Part shown: positions 45,120 through 56,380 of the stretch, piece after piece
How positions within the stretch are numbered: position 1 is the stretch's first letter
Layout: the number at the start of each line of letters is the position of its first letter
NCBI GenBank assembly: GCA_018398575.1
Contig: JAGTXZ010000020.1
Location: 2,232,001-2,296,000 of the forward strand
DNA: 64,000 bases
Source: Ampelomyces quisqualis
Taxonomy: Eukaryota; Ascomycota; Dothideomycetes; Pleosporales; Phaeosphaeriaceae
Direction of reading: 5' to 3'
Made by a program: the position numbers and the translations under genes
The notes under the pieces: generated by a model
Told to the model about the DNA's origin: nothing
What the model saw: the letters and a program-made list of their open reading frames with translations, nothing else
The model's database searches: none

Positions 45120-45971
45120 GGCGCAGGATGATCAAGTTGTAGCTCAGCAATTACTGTCCATGTCTTTCGGAGGTTTGGTTCGTCCGAAGCTAGCGGTTCG
45201 AGGTTGCATGTCCACGCAGCGAGTTGACACGTCGCGAGATGCCGAGGGGAATCACGTGATGCTGGCTCAGCGGAGACACAGGATGACGCACGCTTGGGGT
45301 CTGCCAAACTCCGACTGTCTTGGCGCACACCCCATCTCTTGCCAGTCCGTGGCACAGCCGAAGCACGGCATCTTACAACAACCAAGTACCGAATGAGAGT
45401 ATCCAGAGCGTTTAGATCTATACCATCACGCTTCTGTCAACTTCTTGCATCGAGACCCGCCGTCTTTGTCAACTGCAGTAGAACTTCACAGGCTCTCGGG
45501 GGGATACTCGGATGCGCTCCCAAGCACCACCAAGTCCACAGCCGCGGGCCTTCTCCGGACCTGCTAGGTAGCTTAGTTAGTCGAGAAAAAATACTCCGCT
45601 TGTGTCCTTGGTTTACAACCTGCGTGTTCCGGGGATTTGTTCCGCACATCAAGATTCGTTGACGTGAACGTCTATGTCGATAGAAGAGGCGCTACCAAAT
45701 TTGCCTCGTGGGCTCCAGGTACTTAGTACACCGGCGCTTGCACCCGTTGTGGGGAGCCATGGGGTTAGAGGGTAGAGGGCGGGGTCTTACGACAAGCTAC
45801 TGCATCCTGGTCATATGTGCATAGTCGTGGTTGACTACGGAGTACATAACCTCGATCAGGAAGATCCCGATCCGAGCTTCGCTCATGGACTATATAAGGA
45901 TGTGAAGCTCTCCGCCAGATCCTCGTCAGCCGATCGCCAGTTCTGCTCCCAATCACCAAGTTCGCAGCAAG
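45120..45971. promoter_or_regulatory. divergent intergenic region, Hrd1 / GH32
   Basis: Contains a TACGGAGTA 9-mer at 45836 and, close to the GH32 start, a TATA box. The remainder shows no coding potential. Confidence 0.5.
45889..45897 (+). promoter_or_regulatory. TATA box of GH32 gene
   Basis: The sequence ACTATATAAGG lies about 80 nt upstream of ATG 45972 and has the standard TATAWAW form. Such boxes typify regulated, strongly induced fungal genes such as secreted hydrolases. Confidence 0.6.
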
Positions 45972-48108
45972 ATGATCAGGTCGGTCGCATGCATGAGCCT
46001 TGTGCTCGGAGCTCTTTCCCAGAGTAATCAGAACACCACCGCCTCTCAACTTCCTGCTGTTCTTACGGCCGATTACATTCAGACGCTTGGTAACAACAGT
46101 CTATTCTTGAGATGGCGGCCGTCTTACCACTTCATCTCGCCAGCAGGATGGATGAATGATCCATGCGGAATGATGTACGACCCTACAGAGGATCGATACC
46201 ACCTGCATTATCAGTTCCATCCCAATCACGTCAACTGGGGAAACATCTCTTGGGGACATGCTGTGTCGGATGATCTGATCACTTGGACAGACGTGGGAGG
46301 CTGGGAAGATGACCAGGCTCAGTCAGTCGGTACTGGTCCAAATCCAGACTCCAGAAACAGCTCATATTATGGCTTGGGTATCTTCAGCGGTTCTGCACAG
46401 CCCTACAACCTGCAGGGTGAACAGGACGGCACTCTCATCAGCTTCTACACATCGGTCCAGTACCTGCCAACGAACTGGGCCATTCCATATCAGAAGGGAA
46501 CGGAAAAGCAAAGTATTGTTATCTCCAACGATGGTGGTGAGACATGGGAGCAATACGAGGGTAACCCCATCATCTCGAGTCCACCAGAGGGCTGGAACTT
46601 AACTGGGTGGCGCGATCCTTTCGTTGAGCCCTGGCCAGAGATGGACGCAATCCTGGGTCAGGATGAGCCTCATTGGTACATGGTCCTAGGTTCAGGTATC
46701 AAAGGTGCCAATGGCGGTGGGCGCATTCCGTTCTACAGTGCTCCAGCATCCAACCTGTCTGATTGGACTTTCCTGGGTGCCCTTTGGGAGCCTAAAGCTA
46801 ACGAGACCCTCGGCTCATTGGTTGAGACTGGTACATACGGATTCAACTTCGAAGTGTAAGTCGATACACCTCAAGTGCTTGTTTGATACTGACTATAACA
46901 GTTCAAACTTCTTCTCTCTTGCCGACGAAGATGACGACGTTCACTATTACGTGCTCATGGGCACAGAGGGAGGAAACTTAACATGGCATCCGTAAGGACT
47001 CATCGCTCCATGTAGCACTCCCATGAAACTGACTGTGCTCCTAGTCGCGCACAATGGGGTCTCTGGAACGAAGGCCAGGTCACTAGGCGCGAGAATGGAT
47101 CGGCTGAGTTCACGCCTGTCTCGGGAGGTGTCATTGACTCTGGCCTCTCGTACGCAGTCACTAGTTTTGTCGACACCAAGAACAACGCCTCTCGCCGGAT
47201 TCAATGGGGATGGGCGAACGAAGAGAACAATAACTTCGGTCTCCTCCAAGCAGGCTATCAAGGTGCCATGAGTAAGATATTCTTCAGTGCTCATATCTCT
47301 TAATCTCTACTAACAGCATTTAGCTCTACCCAGAGAGATGTACGTAATCAAGAGCCGAGGTCTTGCCAATACAGACGGTGGCTTGACCACGAAGGGTAAC
47401 ACTCGTGTTGTTGAGCACAGCAACGGCACGTTCACAGGTTACACGCTCGGAGCTCGCCCGGTGCCAGAAGTTGTGGAAGGCCTGCGACAGGGCGCCACCC
47501 GAACGAATGTCAGCAGCCCTGGTAGTGTCTCATCAAGCCGACTTGTCGGCAACGGCAGTAGCCACATGGAGTTGAAAGTCACTCTCAGCAACGCTACAGG
47601 CCCTGCTGGCGTAATGATCGCTTCTAGCCCTGGGGCCGAAGAACGAACTGTAATCTGGTACGCTCCAGAGAACTACACCCTCAATGTTGATCGTTCGCGA
47701 TCGTCGCAGATTGTTGAGTTTGCCAACTACACTATGCTTGGATACTTCTATTCTTACACATTTGAGAACGGCACCACTGAGTCCCTGCACATGGACATCT
47801 TTATTGATGGTTCTCTTGTCGAGGTCTACGTCAATGTAAGTTCCACGGTGCTCTTCAATGAGATCATGGCTGACAACAGGTTACAGGACCGCTTCTGGCT
47901 CACTACCCGCATCTACCCAGCTCGCCTAGACAGCACTGGCTACGGTGTATGGGTCGGAGACAACTCCACTGTCTCAGTGTCCGACATGTCGGTTTGGAAC
48001 ATGGACAACGTCAACGTCTGGCCTGAGAGACCACGCAACTCCAGCAGTCACCTCATCTTCGATACTGCAGAAGAGACGAACAACTACGTTTGGTGGCCAG
48101 GGTTCTAA
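45972..48108 (+). CDS. secreted GH32 beta-fructofuranosidase (invertase/inulinase type)
   Basis: Exons 45972-46855, 46902-46991, 47045-47271, 47324-47835 and 47887-48108 give 644 aa. A signal peptide (MIRSVACMSLVLGALSQS) is followed by the five-bladed propeller. The nucleophile motif is WMNDPCG (Asp63; the usual form is WMNDPNG), and the transition-state Asp is in GWRDPF (Asp215). The usual ECP motif is not obvious; ETGTYGFNFEVSNFFSL occupies its place, as in a divergent branch of fungal GH32. The C-terminal beta-sandwich ends SVSDMSVWNMDNVNVWPERP. Many NxS/T sites suggest heavy N-glycosylation. It would hydrolyse sucrose or fructans outside the cell. The fourth intron (47836-47886, 51 nt) is also readable in frame, so retention would add 17 residues; its splice sites and branch point favour removal. 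Confidence 0.88.
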
Positions 48109-49188
48109 AGGAACCGACCTCCGCCATGCACGATAAAAGGATGATACTTTCGAGTCATAAACATTATAAAAAGGAAATAGGAATGAATACCCGTCTTACC
48201 GTAGCTTGCTCAAGCATTTCTTCGTCGGGCGCGCAGACCCTTGTCTCGTAGCCAGTCAAATCTACAGTGTCCCCCGCGGAGACACCATGACCCCGCCGGC
48301 TCCCCGAAACAGCTAGCCCTGCAAATGTAGTGATGAACACCAGCATCATGTCCAAGCACGTGACTCGCATGCCACCGGATAAACTGGCCAAACGCGCCTC
48401 TACTACCGGGGTATCAAGTAAGAATCCGGCACGTGATTTTCTGGCCCGTAGGCGAGGTTGCTCCGATATGGTCACGTGCCTGATTCTCATTTGATACCCC
48501 GGTGGTAGGACGTCAGCAGAAAGGGCAGTTGCAGTGATCGATAGGCAGTGGCGCAATTCATTTGGAAATGCAGGACATGAACGTTCTTCTGATCGGTGCT
48601 TGCACGGCTTCGATTACTTATAAAACGCGGGACATGTCGAGCTTTTGATGCGATACTCGATGGTTCACGTTAGCAGAACGAGTATAGCGTGTCAAGCTCG
48701 GTCTCCGACACGATTAGTGAACTAGGTTGCAAATCACAAAACCCCTGCAATATACGGAGTACCACCAAAGCATGCACACTGGACTCGTCGTCAAAGCGAC
48801 CAAGAGTGCCATGCATATTACGAATGTTTGCTCGAGCGCGAGTAAGCGGCTTGGGCCGAGAATAGAGCGCAGCAAGGTGAGTAGAAGGGGTCGAACGATC
48901 AAACGGGCGGTAGACGACAAGTGAATGTGGCGCCGGGCGAAGGAAAAGTGCGGGTCAGGGTCAAACGTGGCCAGTACCATGGGTGAAAGAGACGGGGGCT
49001 CGTGCATAGACCCTGGCCTTGGCGCGAACTCAGAAAGTGAACACATATTCACTAAGAGATGCACGCCACAAGCTCCGCTCCAAATAAAAAGCCCGCCCAC
49101 CAATTCCTCTGCACTCCTCCCATCTGCGCAGAGGACCTCTACTCACACCCTCTTCTACCCCGAAACAACACATACTTGACACATCACG
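48109..49188. other. intergenic region with long imperfect inverted repeat
   Basis: GH32 3' side and PDI promoter. Holds the inverted repeat at 48400-48508 and a TACGGAGTA at 48753. The frames on either strand have no domain support. Confidence 0.5.
48400..48508. repeat. long inverted repeat, 37-bp arms
   Basis: Left arm 48400-48436 and right arm 48472-48508 are reverse complements at 33 of 37 positions, around a 35-nt loop. Both arms carry CACGTG at the inner side and CCGGGGTATCAA (or complement) near the outer side. No target-site duplication was identified with confidence. Confidence 0.85.
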
Positions 49189-50925
49189 ATGAAGTACTCC
49201 ACTATCTGCGCTGCGTTCCTTGCGGCTGCCGTTACCGCTTCCGATGTGAAGCAGCTTAACAAGGACACCTTCAAGGCCTTTGTTGAGGAGAACGACCTCG
49301 TGCTTGCCGAGTGTGAGTCTCTCAGGGCTTTGAAGAATTGCCACCTCAGTATGTCAATTGAAGCACGTGGGCTAACGTGACATGCAGTCTTCGCGCCATG
49401 GTGCGGCCACTGCAAGGCCCTGGCGCCCGAGTACGAGACGGCAGCCACGACGCTGAAGGAGAAGGACATTGCGCTCGTCAAGATCGACTGCACCGAGGAG
49501 CAGGATCTGTGCCAGGAGTACGGCGTTGAGGGCTACCCCACCCTCAAGGTCTTCCGCGGCCCCGAGAACATCTCGCCCTACGCCGGCCAGCGCAAGGCCG
49601 ACAGCATGATCTCGTACATGACCAAGCAGGCCCTGCCCGCCGTCTCGGACGTTACCAAGGACACCATCGACGAGTTCAAGACGGCCGACAAGGTCGTCCT
49701 CGTCGCCTACTTCGCCGCCGACGACAAGGCCTCCAACGAGACCTTCACCTCGGTCGCCACCGGCCTCCGCGACAACTTCCTCTTCGGCGCCACCAGCGAC
49801 GCCGCCCTCGCCAAGGCCGAGGGTGTCTCGCAGCCCGGCCTCGTCCTCTACAAGTCCTTCGACGACGGCAAGGACGTCTTCAGCGAGACCTTCGACGCTG
49901 AGAGCATCACAGCCTTCGCCAAGGCCGCCTCCACTCCCCTCATCGGCGAGGTCGGCCCCGAGACCTACAGCGACTACATGGCCGCGGGCATTCCCCTCGC
50001 ATACATCTTCGCCGAGACCCCCGAGGAGCGCGAGGCCTTCGCCAAGGACCTCAAGCCCCTCGCTCTCAAGCACAAGGGCGCCATCAACTTCGCTACCATT
50101 GACGCCAAGTCCTTCGGCCAGCACGCTGCCAACCTGAACCTCAAGGCCGGCACATGGCCCGCCTTCGCCATCCAGCGCACCGACAAGAACGAGAAGTACC
50201 CATACGACCAGGACAAGAAGATCACCGAGAAGGACATTGGCACTTTCGTCGAGGACTTCCTCGCTGGCAAGGTCGACCCCAGCATCAAGTCTGAGCCCAT
50301 CCCCGAGTCGCAGGGCCCCGTCAGCGTCGTCGTTGCCAAGAACTATCAGGATGTTGTTATCGACAACGACAAGGACGTCCTCCTCGAGTTCTACGCCCCA
50401 TGGTGTGGTCACTGCAAGGCTCTCGCTCCCAAGTACGAGGAGCTTGGTGAGCTGTACTCTTCTGACGAGTTCTCCAAGCTCGTCACCGTCGCCAAGGTTG
50501 ACGCTACCGCCAACGACGTGCCCGATGAGATTCAGGGCTTCCCTACCATCAAGCTTTTCCCCGCTGGCAAGAAGGACTCACCCGTTGACTACACCGGCTC
50601 AAGGACCATTGAGGACCTCGTCCAGTTCATCAAGGACAACGGCTCGCACAAGGTCGCCGCTGTCTACGAGGAGGCCAAGGAGAAGGTTGCCGAGGTCGTT
50701 GAGGACGCTTCCGAGAAGGCTGGATCCGTTGCCGATGAGGCTACCAAGTCGGCTGGATCCGCTGTCGAAGAGGCTACCGAGTCAGTCAAGTCAGGCGCCG
50801 AGAAGGCCACCGATGCCGCAAAGGACGCTGCTGAGGGCGCCGCATCATCCGCATCCTCGGTCGCATCAGAGGCCACCAAGGCCGCCAAGAGCGCCGTCAA
50901 CGACGAGGACCACGACGAATTGTAA
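49189..50925 (+). CDS. protein disulfide isomerase
   Basis: Exons 49189-49312 and 49388-50925 give 553 aa. Signal peptide MKYSTICAAFLAAAVTAS; two thioredoxin active sites FFAPWCGHCKALAPEYE (~43-58) and EFYAPWCGHCKALAPKYEEL (~376-395) flank two non-catalytic thioredoxin folds (a-b-b'-a' order). The C-terminus is the ER retrieval signal HDEL. The intron splits the first active-site region, giving T+TC for Phe. Between the a' domain and HDEL lies an unusual ~85-residue Ala/Lys/Glu repeat (AKEKVAEVVEDASEKAGSVA, then KATDAAKDAAEGAASSASS) of 11-mer, LEA-like character, in place of the usual acidic tail. It forms and rearranges disulfides in the ER lumen. Strongly C-ending codons suggest high expression. 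Confidence 0.95.
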
Positions 50926-51892
50926 ATGTGGTCGCTTCTTGCTCTTCTCTATTTGACTTGTTATGGCGCAATGTACCAGTACCCTCGAGCATTTGACATG
51001 TACACATTCGCATATGCCGCGGTATATGAATAAAGAGAGATGATTACATGGTTGGGTTTCCTTTGACATCACTTCAGTCCGGATTTTCGTAGCTACGTAG
51101 CTTCAATGGAGTTCCGGGTCTTTGCTTCAGAATCATGTGCATCTTGCTTCCAATACGTGGCTTTGTTGGTTCCCCTATTTGTCAAGGTCGTGGATTTTAC
51201 TGATTCGCACCGTCCTAGGCCTCGCACAACACAGATTCAATATTCCTTTGCAACCCTTCCCCTCTGCAAGTTCTCTCTAACCCAACACCTTCCATCTCAA
51301 CCTCGTCATTTTAGTCCAATCACACAAGTCAACCCTTCCAAACCCCCAAGGATAATGGAGTTTCTCCTCATCTTCGCCCTACCCAGAGAAGCAAAATACA
51401 CGGGCATGGAGTAGAGATTCAAAGTAATGGAGTAACGGACGTGAAAGACGATCTGAAGACATGTTTCAGGTCACGACAGGAAAAGTACACTGCCATAATA
51501 CATCATTCGACAAACAGAAGGATCTCGGAAAAAATGATTCGCTCTTCACTAGTCCAGTATGTATCCCTAGTATTCCTCAGCGTTCCCAATCCGCGCCAAA
51601 CAAGTCTCCCAATCCCCGTATCGTCATTCTACCAAACCAATATCCTCGCTACCACTCTCAAAGACCCCAGCAAAAAAGAAAATAATCCTCAACACACCCG
51701 CACCCATACTTTTAATTCCCCAAACTATATAACCTTCCCACAAAACCCCTTCCAAATCTATTTCCCCCACCGCTACATCCCTTTCCACACAAGCACAAAC
51801 GCACAAGACCACAACCAACAAGAACAACATTTTAAAATAATCAAATCCAAAAAAATAAAAAAACCGTCTACATTCCACCCGCCCCAAAAAAA
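50926..51892. other. intergenic, C/A-rich leader before secreted protein
   Basis: PDI 3' region to about 51100, then no supportable gene. From about 51640 the plus strand becomes G-poor and C/A-rich, typical of a strong fungal promoter or 5' UTR. Confidence 0.5.
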
Positions 51893-52490
51893 ATGAACTT
51901 CCTGCTCGCCCTCTCCGCCCTCGTCGCCACCACGCACGCAAGCCGCGACCTCCTGCCCTGGAACTGGAACAAAACCCAATGCGACGTAGCGCCGTGTCAC
52001 GCAGGCCACGACGAACCCTATTGCGATCGTAAGTCTGCTTTATTCCTACTTTTAGTTTTTCTCCCTTTAGAAAATTTGGATTTTTTTTTATTTTTTTTAT
52101 TTTTTTTTGATTTCCCCCCTCCCCGCTCCCCCTTCTTTTCTTTGTTTCTGCGAGGTTTGGAGGCTGAGCTGATGGGTTGGTTTTTTGCGGGGGATAGGGT
52201 TGTGGGGACGAATGGTTGAGTGTAGGGCGGGGAAGAGGGAGTGTTGGGTTAGGACGGGGGAGGGGTGTTAGATGGGGATGGGTGGTGTGGTACAGGAGAA
52301 AGGGAGGGTGGGGCGATGGGAGGAGTTGGACGGGCTTTTCTTTGGGCACTGGGAATGTGCGTTTTGGGGGGGGGGTAAAAGATTGTTGTTTCGCAATGAA
52401 GGCGTAGGGTCTGATGGGAAGGAAAACTCTAGCGACAAGGGGTCGTGTCACGATGAGCAAGGCGTACCGGTACGTACGCATGTACCATAG
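51893..52490 (+). CDS. putative small secreted protein, 3' exon uncertain
   Basis: The first exon starts at ATG 51893 after an A-rich leader (ccaaaaaaaATG). It encodes a signal peptide (MNFLLALSALVATTHAS) followed by RDLLPWNWNKTQCDVAPCHA and GHDEPYCDR, then a good GTAAGT donor at 52029. The downstream part is unclear. An acceptor CTCTAG near 52430 would allow either SKAYRYVRMYHRIQQ or, in a frame that does not match phase, GSCHDEQGVPVRTHVP. If that acceptor is right the intron is about 400 nt, far longer than others here, and contains T-runs and a ten-G run. Size, signal peptide and Cys content fit a small secreted or effector-like protein. The end coordinate is tentative. Confidence 0.45.
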
Positions 52491-52680
52491 GATTCAACAA
52501 AAGAAGAGTTTTTCCTGATAGGCGTCTTTCGTTGCACCCGTTTATTGTATCCGCTGTATCTGCATCCAGTACTACTCGTCTAGAATTTGGCCATCTACGC
52601 CGCGCAATCGTGTAGCTCCTCCTGCGCTCTGTCATCCATACACGTTGCAACAGATGAAAGCATCTGCAGACAGATCCCAC

Positions 52681-53610
52681 TCAAACTCTTTCTCCAGAAA
52701 ACCTCCTCACAATCTTTACAAATTCGTTAGGCCGACTCAACATGGGCGAATGATCCCCGTCAATCGTCACGTTTTCCCACTTCGCGCCGGGCTGCACAAG
52801 ATAACTCTCCGCCAATACTGGCGGAACAGCATTATCGTACTTTCCAATAACATACAATGTTCTGAACTTGCCGTCGTAGGGGATGTACGTTGCAGTTGCA
52901 TTAAGCGCAGCGAACGACGAGGGCTGGAGATTGCCCGAGTAGGTGCGTGCCTGGGACGAGGAAAGGAGGTTATAAAGCGTGAACTCAGGCGGGTATTTCT
53001 TGACGTCGTTATCCCAGAAAACACGCTTGGTCCTTTCGAAGCGGAACCACGAGGGCGAAATTTGGCGAATATCGGGGCGGGCACCAGAGAGTTCGGAGAT
53101 GTAGGGTATGAAGCCGGAGAACTGGTAAGGAGAGGTTAGGGAAGTGAAAAGGGCGTGAGGCAGTATAGGGAACAAGATGTAATGGGTGCTCACGAAGATC
53201 AGACCCAGGATTTTGCCGTTGCTAGACCTGGGGTACCTCATAGCGGACTTGTCCTCGAAGTCCTTGACAGCGTCGCAAATGACTGTGGCGCCGTAGCTGT
53301 TGCCGACTAAGACGATGTCTTTGCCCTGATGGAGACGTTGAGAAACGACTTTCTGCACAGCTTTGATGTCAGGCGTGCGATCAACGTTGCTCGCGCCTCT
53401 GCCGACTGAGGGCAAGTCGACAGCGACGATATCGTAGCCTGTGTTGGAGAGCTGATGCTTGACTTTGTCGTATACAGTAGCCTTGGAAAAGGCAGCGGGT
53501 ATGAGAATGACTGTGGGCTTAGTGGCAGTACCCACTCCCGCAGCTCCCGTACCAGCGAGGAAAGACAGGAAGGCGCAGAGAAGCACAATAAATGGGAAGT
53601 ATGGAGCCAT
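52681..53610 (-). CDS. secreted alpha/beta-hydrolase
   Basis: ATG 53610 begins a signal peptide (MAPYFPFIVLLCAFLSFLAG). The fold follows: TVILIPAAFSKATVYDKVKH (first strand and oxyanion loop), DIVAVDLPSVGR, the nucleophile elbow LVGNSYGAT (GxSxG) and a late His in IDGDHSPMLSRPNEF. A 72-nt stretch, 53193-53122, starts GTGAGC and ends TTACCAG and is probably an intron; with it removed the protein is 285 aa, with it retained 309 aa, both in frame. It resembles the salicylate-esterase-like alpha/beta hydrolases of fungi. Substrate unknown. Confidence 0.8.
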   Translation of the reverse strand: MAPYFPFIVLLCAFLSFLAGTGAAGVGTATKPTVILIPAAFSKATVYDKVKHQLSNTGYDIVAVDLPSVGRGASNVDRTPDIKAVQKVVSQRLHQGKDIVLVGNSYGATVICDAVKDFEDKSAMRYPRSSNGKILGLIFVSTHYILFPILPHALFTSLTSPYQFSGFIPYISELSGARPDIRQISPSWFRFERTKRVFWDNDVKKYPPEFTLYNLLSSSQARTYSGNLQPSSFAALNATATYIPYDGKFRTLYVIGKYDNAVPPVLAESYLVQPGAKWENVTIDGDHSPMLSRPNEFVKIVRRFSGERV

Positions 53611-54642
53611 TGTTGTCTCGGCAGAAAATTCTTGGGGACCACGGAAAGTGAATTGCCAGCTTCGAGGACGAGCCTGTGAAGTAGAAGTTGTCTCAAAGCG
53701 GAGCGTAATAATTCTTATGCCGTGAATCCACAATTAGTGTCGCCGGTGAAAGTGAGACAGGGTAAGATGGGGGCGTCTTCCTTGATTTCACCGTCATGGT
53801 AAGCTAGCTTCTGCATATGCTAGATATGCCAGGGGCTCCTTCCTTTTGCTTCTCTGCATAGTCCGTCATAACATCTCGAATCGCTCCATGCAAATCGTCT
53901 GCCTGCTCTTTCTAGTGCGCTGGCGCAATCCGCGTACGTCCGAAACAGCATGGCTTGTAAGTACTCGATACCATGTTGGTGATGGAAGTGTGCTGTTCGG
54001 TCATGCTCGATTGCGTGTAGGGACGCTACACCGTGACTGCACGTACCCGCACAACGCCACACAGGCAGCTCATACGGGACGACTCAGTGACCTAGAAGTC
54101 CATATGCATAATTTGCTGGTCCCCAAAGCTAGCGAGTGTGCAGCAGTGCATACGATACCGCCTCTTGATATATACGCTAGCCAGTGCCCAGAGCTGGACT
54201 AGTTTTCCGGCCCTATCGAGAATCATGCGGTTTCCGTGCGTGCCATCTTCGCAAGCTGGTCCGATCTAATGAGTGAACCGACACTAGATAGAGTATTTGT
54301 CAAGACGTCAAGAACAGATGTACCGCTGAGAAACGTGGTGCTTCGCGTCTGACGATTGCCGAAGGAACATAGCTGGGAATACTTCGTGTTGGTACAGAGT
54401 TACACACAGGCGGCACGGACAAGACCAAAATAGGTTGTGGCGCAAAGAAACAAAATGCACTCGGCAGCCAGTAAAAAGATTTTCAACAAGTAAGAGGACA
54501 GCGGTACGAAGAGTGTGAACAAGAAGGGCAATTGCTGAGGTGACGTGTAAGGCCCAGTGACTGCCGGACCCGGTATCGCGAAGATGCATGTCAAGAAAGG
54601 GATCCCCAAATCGGGCTGGGAGAAGGCAGGAAAGCAAAACCA
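53611..54642. other. intergenic, no supported gene
   Basis: About 1 kb; short frames only on both strands, no splice-supported model. Confidence 0.4.
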
Positions 54643-56220
54643 TCATAAGCCCATCCGCCGAATCATTTCTCGTGAATCGGCTTCGGACAGCTCGGTTCCG
54701 TCAATGTTGAATCGACCCTCTTCGACTTGCGCAAGGTCTGGCTTAATCAAACCGCGGTGTAGAAAGTCCAAGTAAGACAGCACCTGCACCTCAAATACGC
54801 CATACGGATGTCGCTCTTGTGCAGCTTGCATGGCTTGCAAGGTTGACTGTGCTGGGTTTGCAGGTAAAAGCTGCCTGTGGTCAGCATCTCATCTTGCTAA
54901 GTCGCCACACACACGGCTTACTTCACTAATGTACCGCGACTTGATGTCGGACCAATCACGAATCTCCTTGCGCGGATTACTCTCTTCGCAGAATAGCCTG
55001 CGCATTGCTGTAACGTCTGTGCCCTCCTCTGCCCAACGAGGTCCGGGACGACCAAAAGCGAATATGGTGTTGAAGGTGTTTGGACCGTATGCACCATTGC
55101 GCAGGTATTCTTCTATTGCAGCCTGCATCATGAACTGACCAGCCAGGTCGCGCCACTCAGAAGTCGGTAGCCAATCGTCGTCCAAGTTGACTCTAGCAGC
55201 TGTGAGCTCTATGAACATGGGAAGGAGACAGTGAAGCGAAGGCGTTCCGGCCACGTCTGTCACCCATCTCCGCTGATCGCGTGGCATACTGAGAGCAGAG
55301 GCCAAGTCGTTCCTGTTCTCGAATTTGGCGCCATCTGACAGTGGAAACTCTTTGTGTGAATCGAAAGGTTGTTGTATTGCAGGTTGGTGCTCTGTGCGTT
55401 GTTGCCAGTACTCGCCACGGCTCTTGTTCTTGTCACGCAGGTCACCCAGGGAGTCTTCGTTAGTCCAGGTCTCGTCATGCTGGAGGCGATGAGTGAAGAT
55501 TAGCAAGAATTGAAGTAGTCGTGAACGGAAAGCAGCGGCTGGAGTCAACCTACGGCCATGATGCCGATGGGAGAGAAAGGTCCTCCATTCTGAAGGGCAT
55601 TAGAGAATGCTTGCAAGACGTAGCTCGCATGTATGGCCTACCTCCAGTCATGGTGACCAAAGCGCTCGGCAAGTCGGAATGGAAGGGATCAGCACTTGAC
55701 TTCCACTCAAACACCAAGCCGGTCGCCTTGTAGACCAAGAAGTCCAATATGGTTAGATCGACAGCAAACTGCTCCTCGTCTTCGTTCTCCATGCGCCGCG
55801 TCAGCACGTGCAGGCCTTCGATGGGTGCTCCGGTGCTGTCGTGGAGATGTGCGAGGGTGTCTCTCAGTTCTTGCTCTCGGTCTCGCATGGTGGGGTCGTG
55901 GATGGAAGCCATAGCCAGCATGGGGACCGGCAGGATATACCAGAGGACGAGACGAGGTGGGAGTGTGTTCGCGGCAGGGGTGAGTACTCGGGCAGGGATG
56001 TAGCCGAAGGCCAAGGAATTGAGTTCCACTGCAGTGGGCGCGGGACGGGAAGGGCAGCACTGGCAGCAACGTCTGATACGGAGTCGTGTCGGACAACATT
56101 TCTCCGTGCGCGGAAGGAGCACAGGTCGCTCCTGCCACTGCAGCAGGGCACCGGGGCTAGTGCGGCAGGTGCGGCGGCAGGTGCGGCGGCAGGTGCGGCG
56201 GCAGGTGCGGCGCTTGCCAT
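54643..56220 (-). CDS. conserved-looking hypothetical protein, N-terminus unresolved
   Basis: The 3' exons are firm: (about 56025)-55642, 55582-55554, 55479-54922 and 54870-54643, all in phase. The product reads ELNSLAFGYIPARVLTPAAN, then a hydrophobic segment LPPRLVLWYILPVPMLAMAS, a charged helical domain (RDREQELRDTLAHLHDSTGA, AVDLTILDFLVYKATGLVFE), the tiny exon GPFSPIGIMA, a central domain (HCLLPMFIELTAARVNLDDD, GAYGPNTFNTIFAFGRPGPR) and a C-terminal helix bundle ending REMIRRMGL. No family recognised. The 5' end is a problem: the reading frame has no good ATG upstream. ATG 56220 (MASAAPAA...) lies in another frame, and a weak GTGGCA donor to the CTGCAG acceptor would be needed. The start overlaps a 12-bp tandem repeat. 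Confidence 0.65.
56165..56212. repeat. 12-bp tandem repeat, four exact copies
   Basis: GCAGGTGCGGCG repeats four times exactly, just inside the possible start of the minus-strand gene and about 170 nt upstream of the J-protein start. Translated on the minus strand it gives PAAA repeats. Confidence 0.9.
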
Positions 56221-56380
56221 GATCGTCCCCACTAGCGGACCCCACTCACTCACGAGTCACGCGCACACGCTACTCCGTACCTGGCACAGTGCATCCAAAC
56301 GCAGCACCTCCCCACCCACCAACACCCTCCCGCTCCTCCCTGGAACATGCGCGCCCGCCCCCGGCAGCCACTGTGCGACG

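Noticed and set aside
49372..50412. Minus-strand 346-codon frame across PDI
   Set aside because: Gly/Val/Leu-rich shadow of strongly C-biased PDI codons; it crosses the real catalytic exon and lacks any domain.
51624..52481. Minus-strand 285-codon frame over the secreted protein locus
   Set aside because: Low-complexity Pro/Thr/Lys then Gly/Arg content caused by the C/A- and G-rich strand skew.
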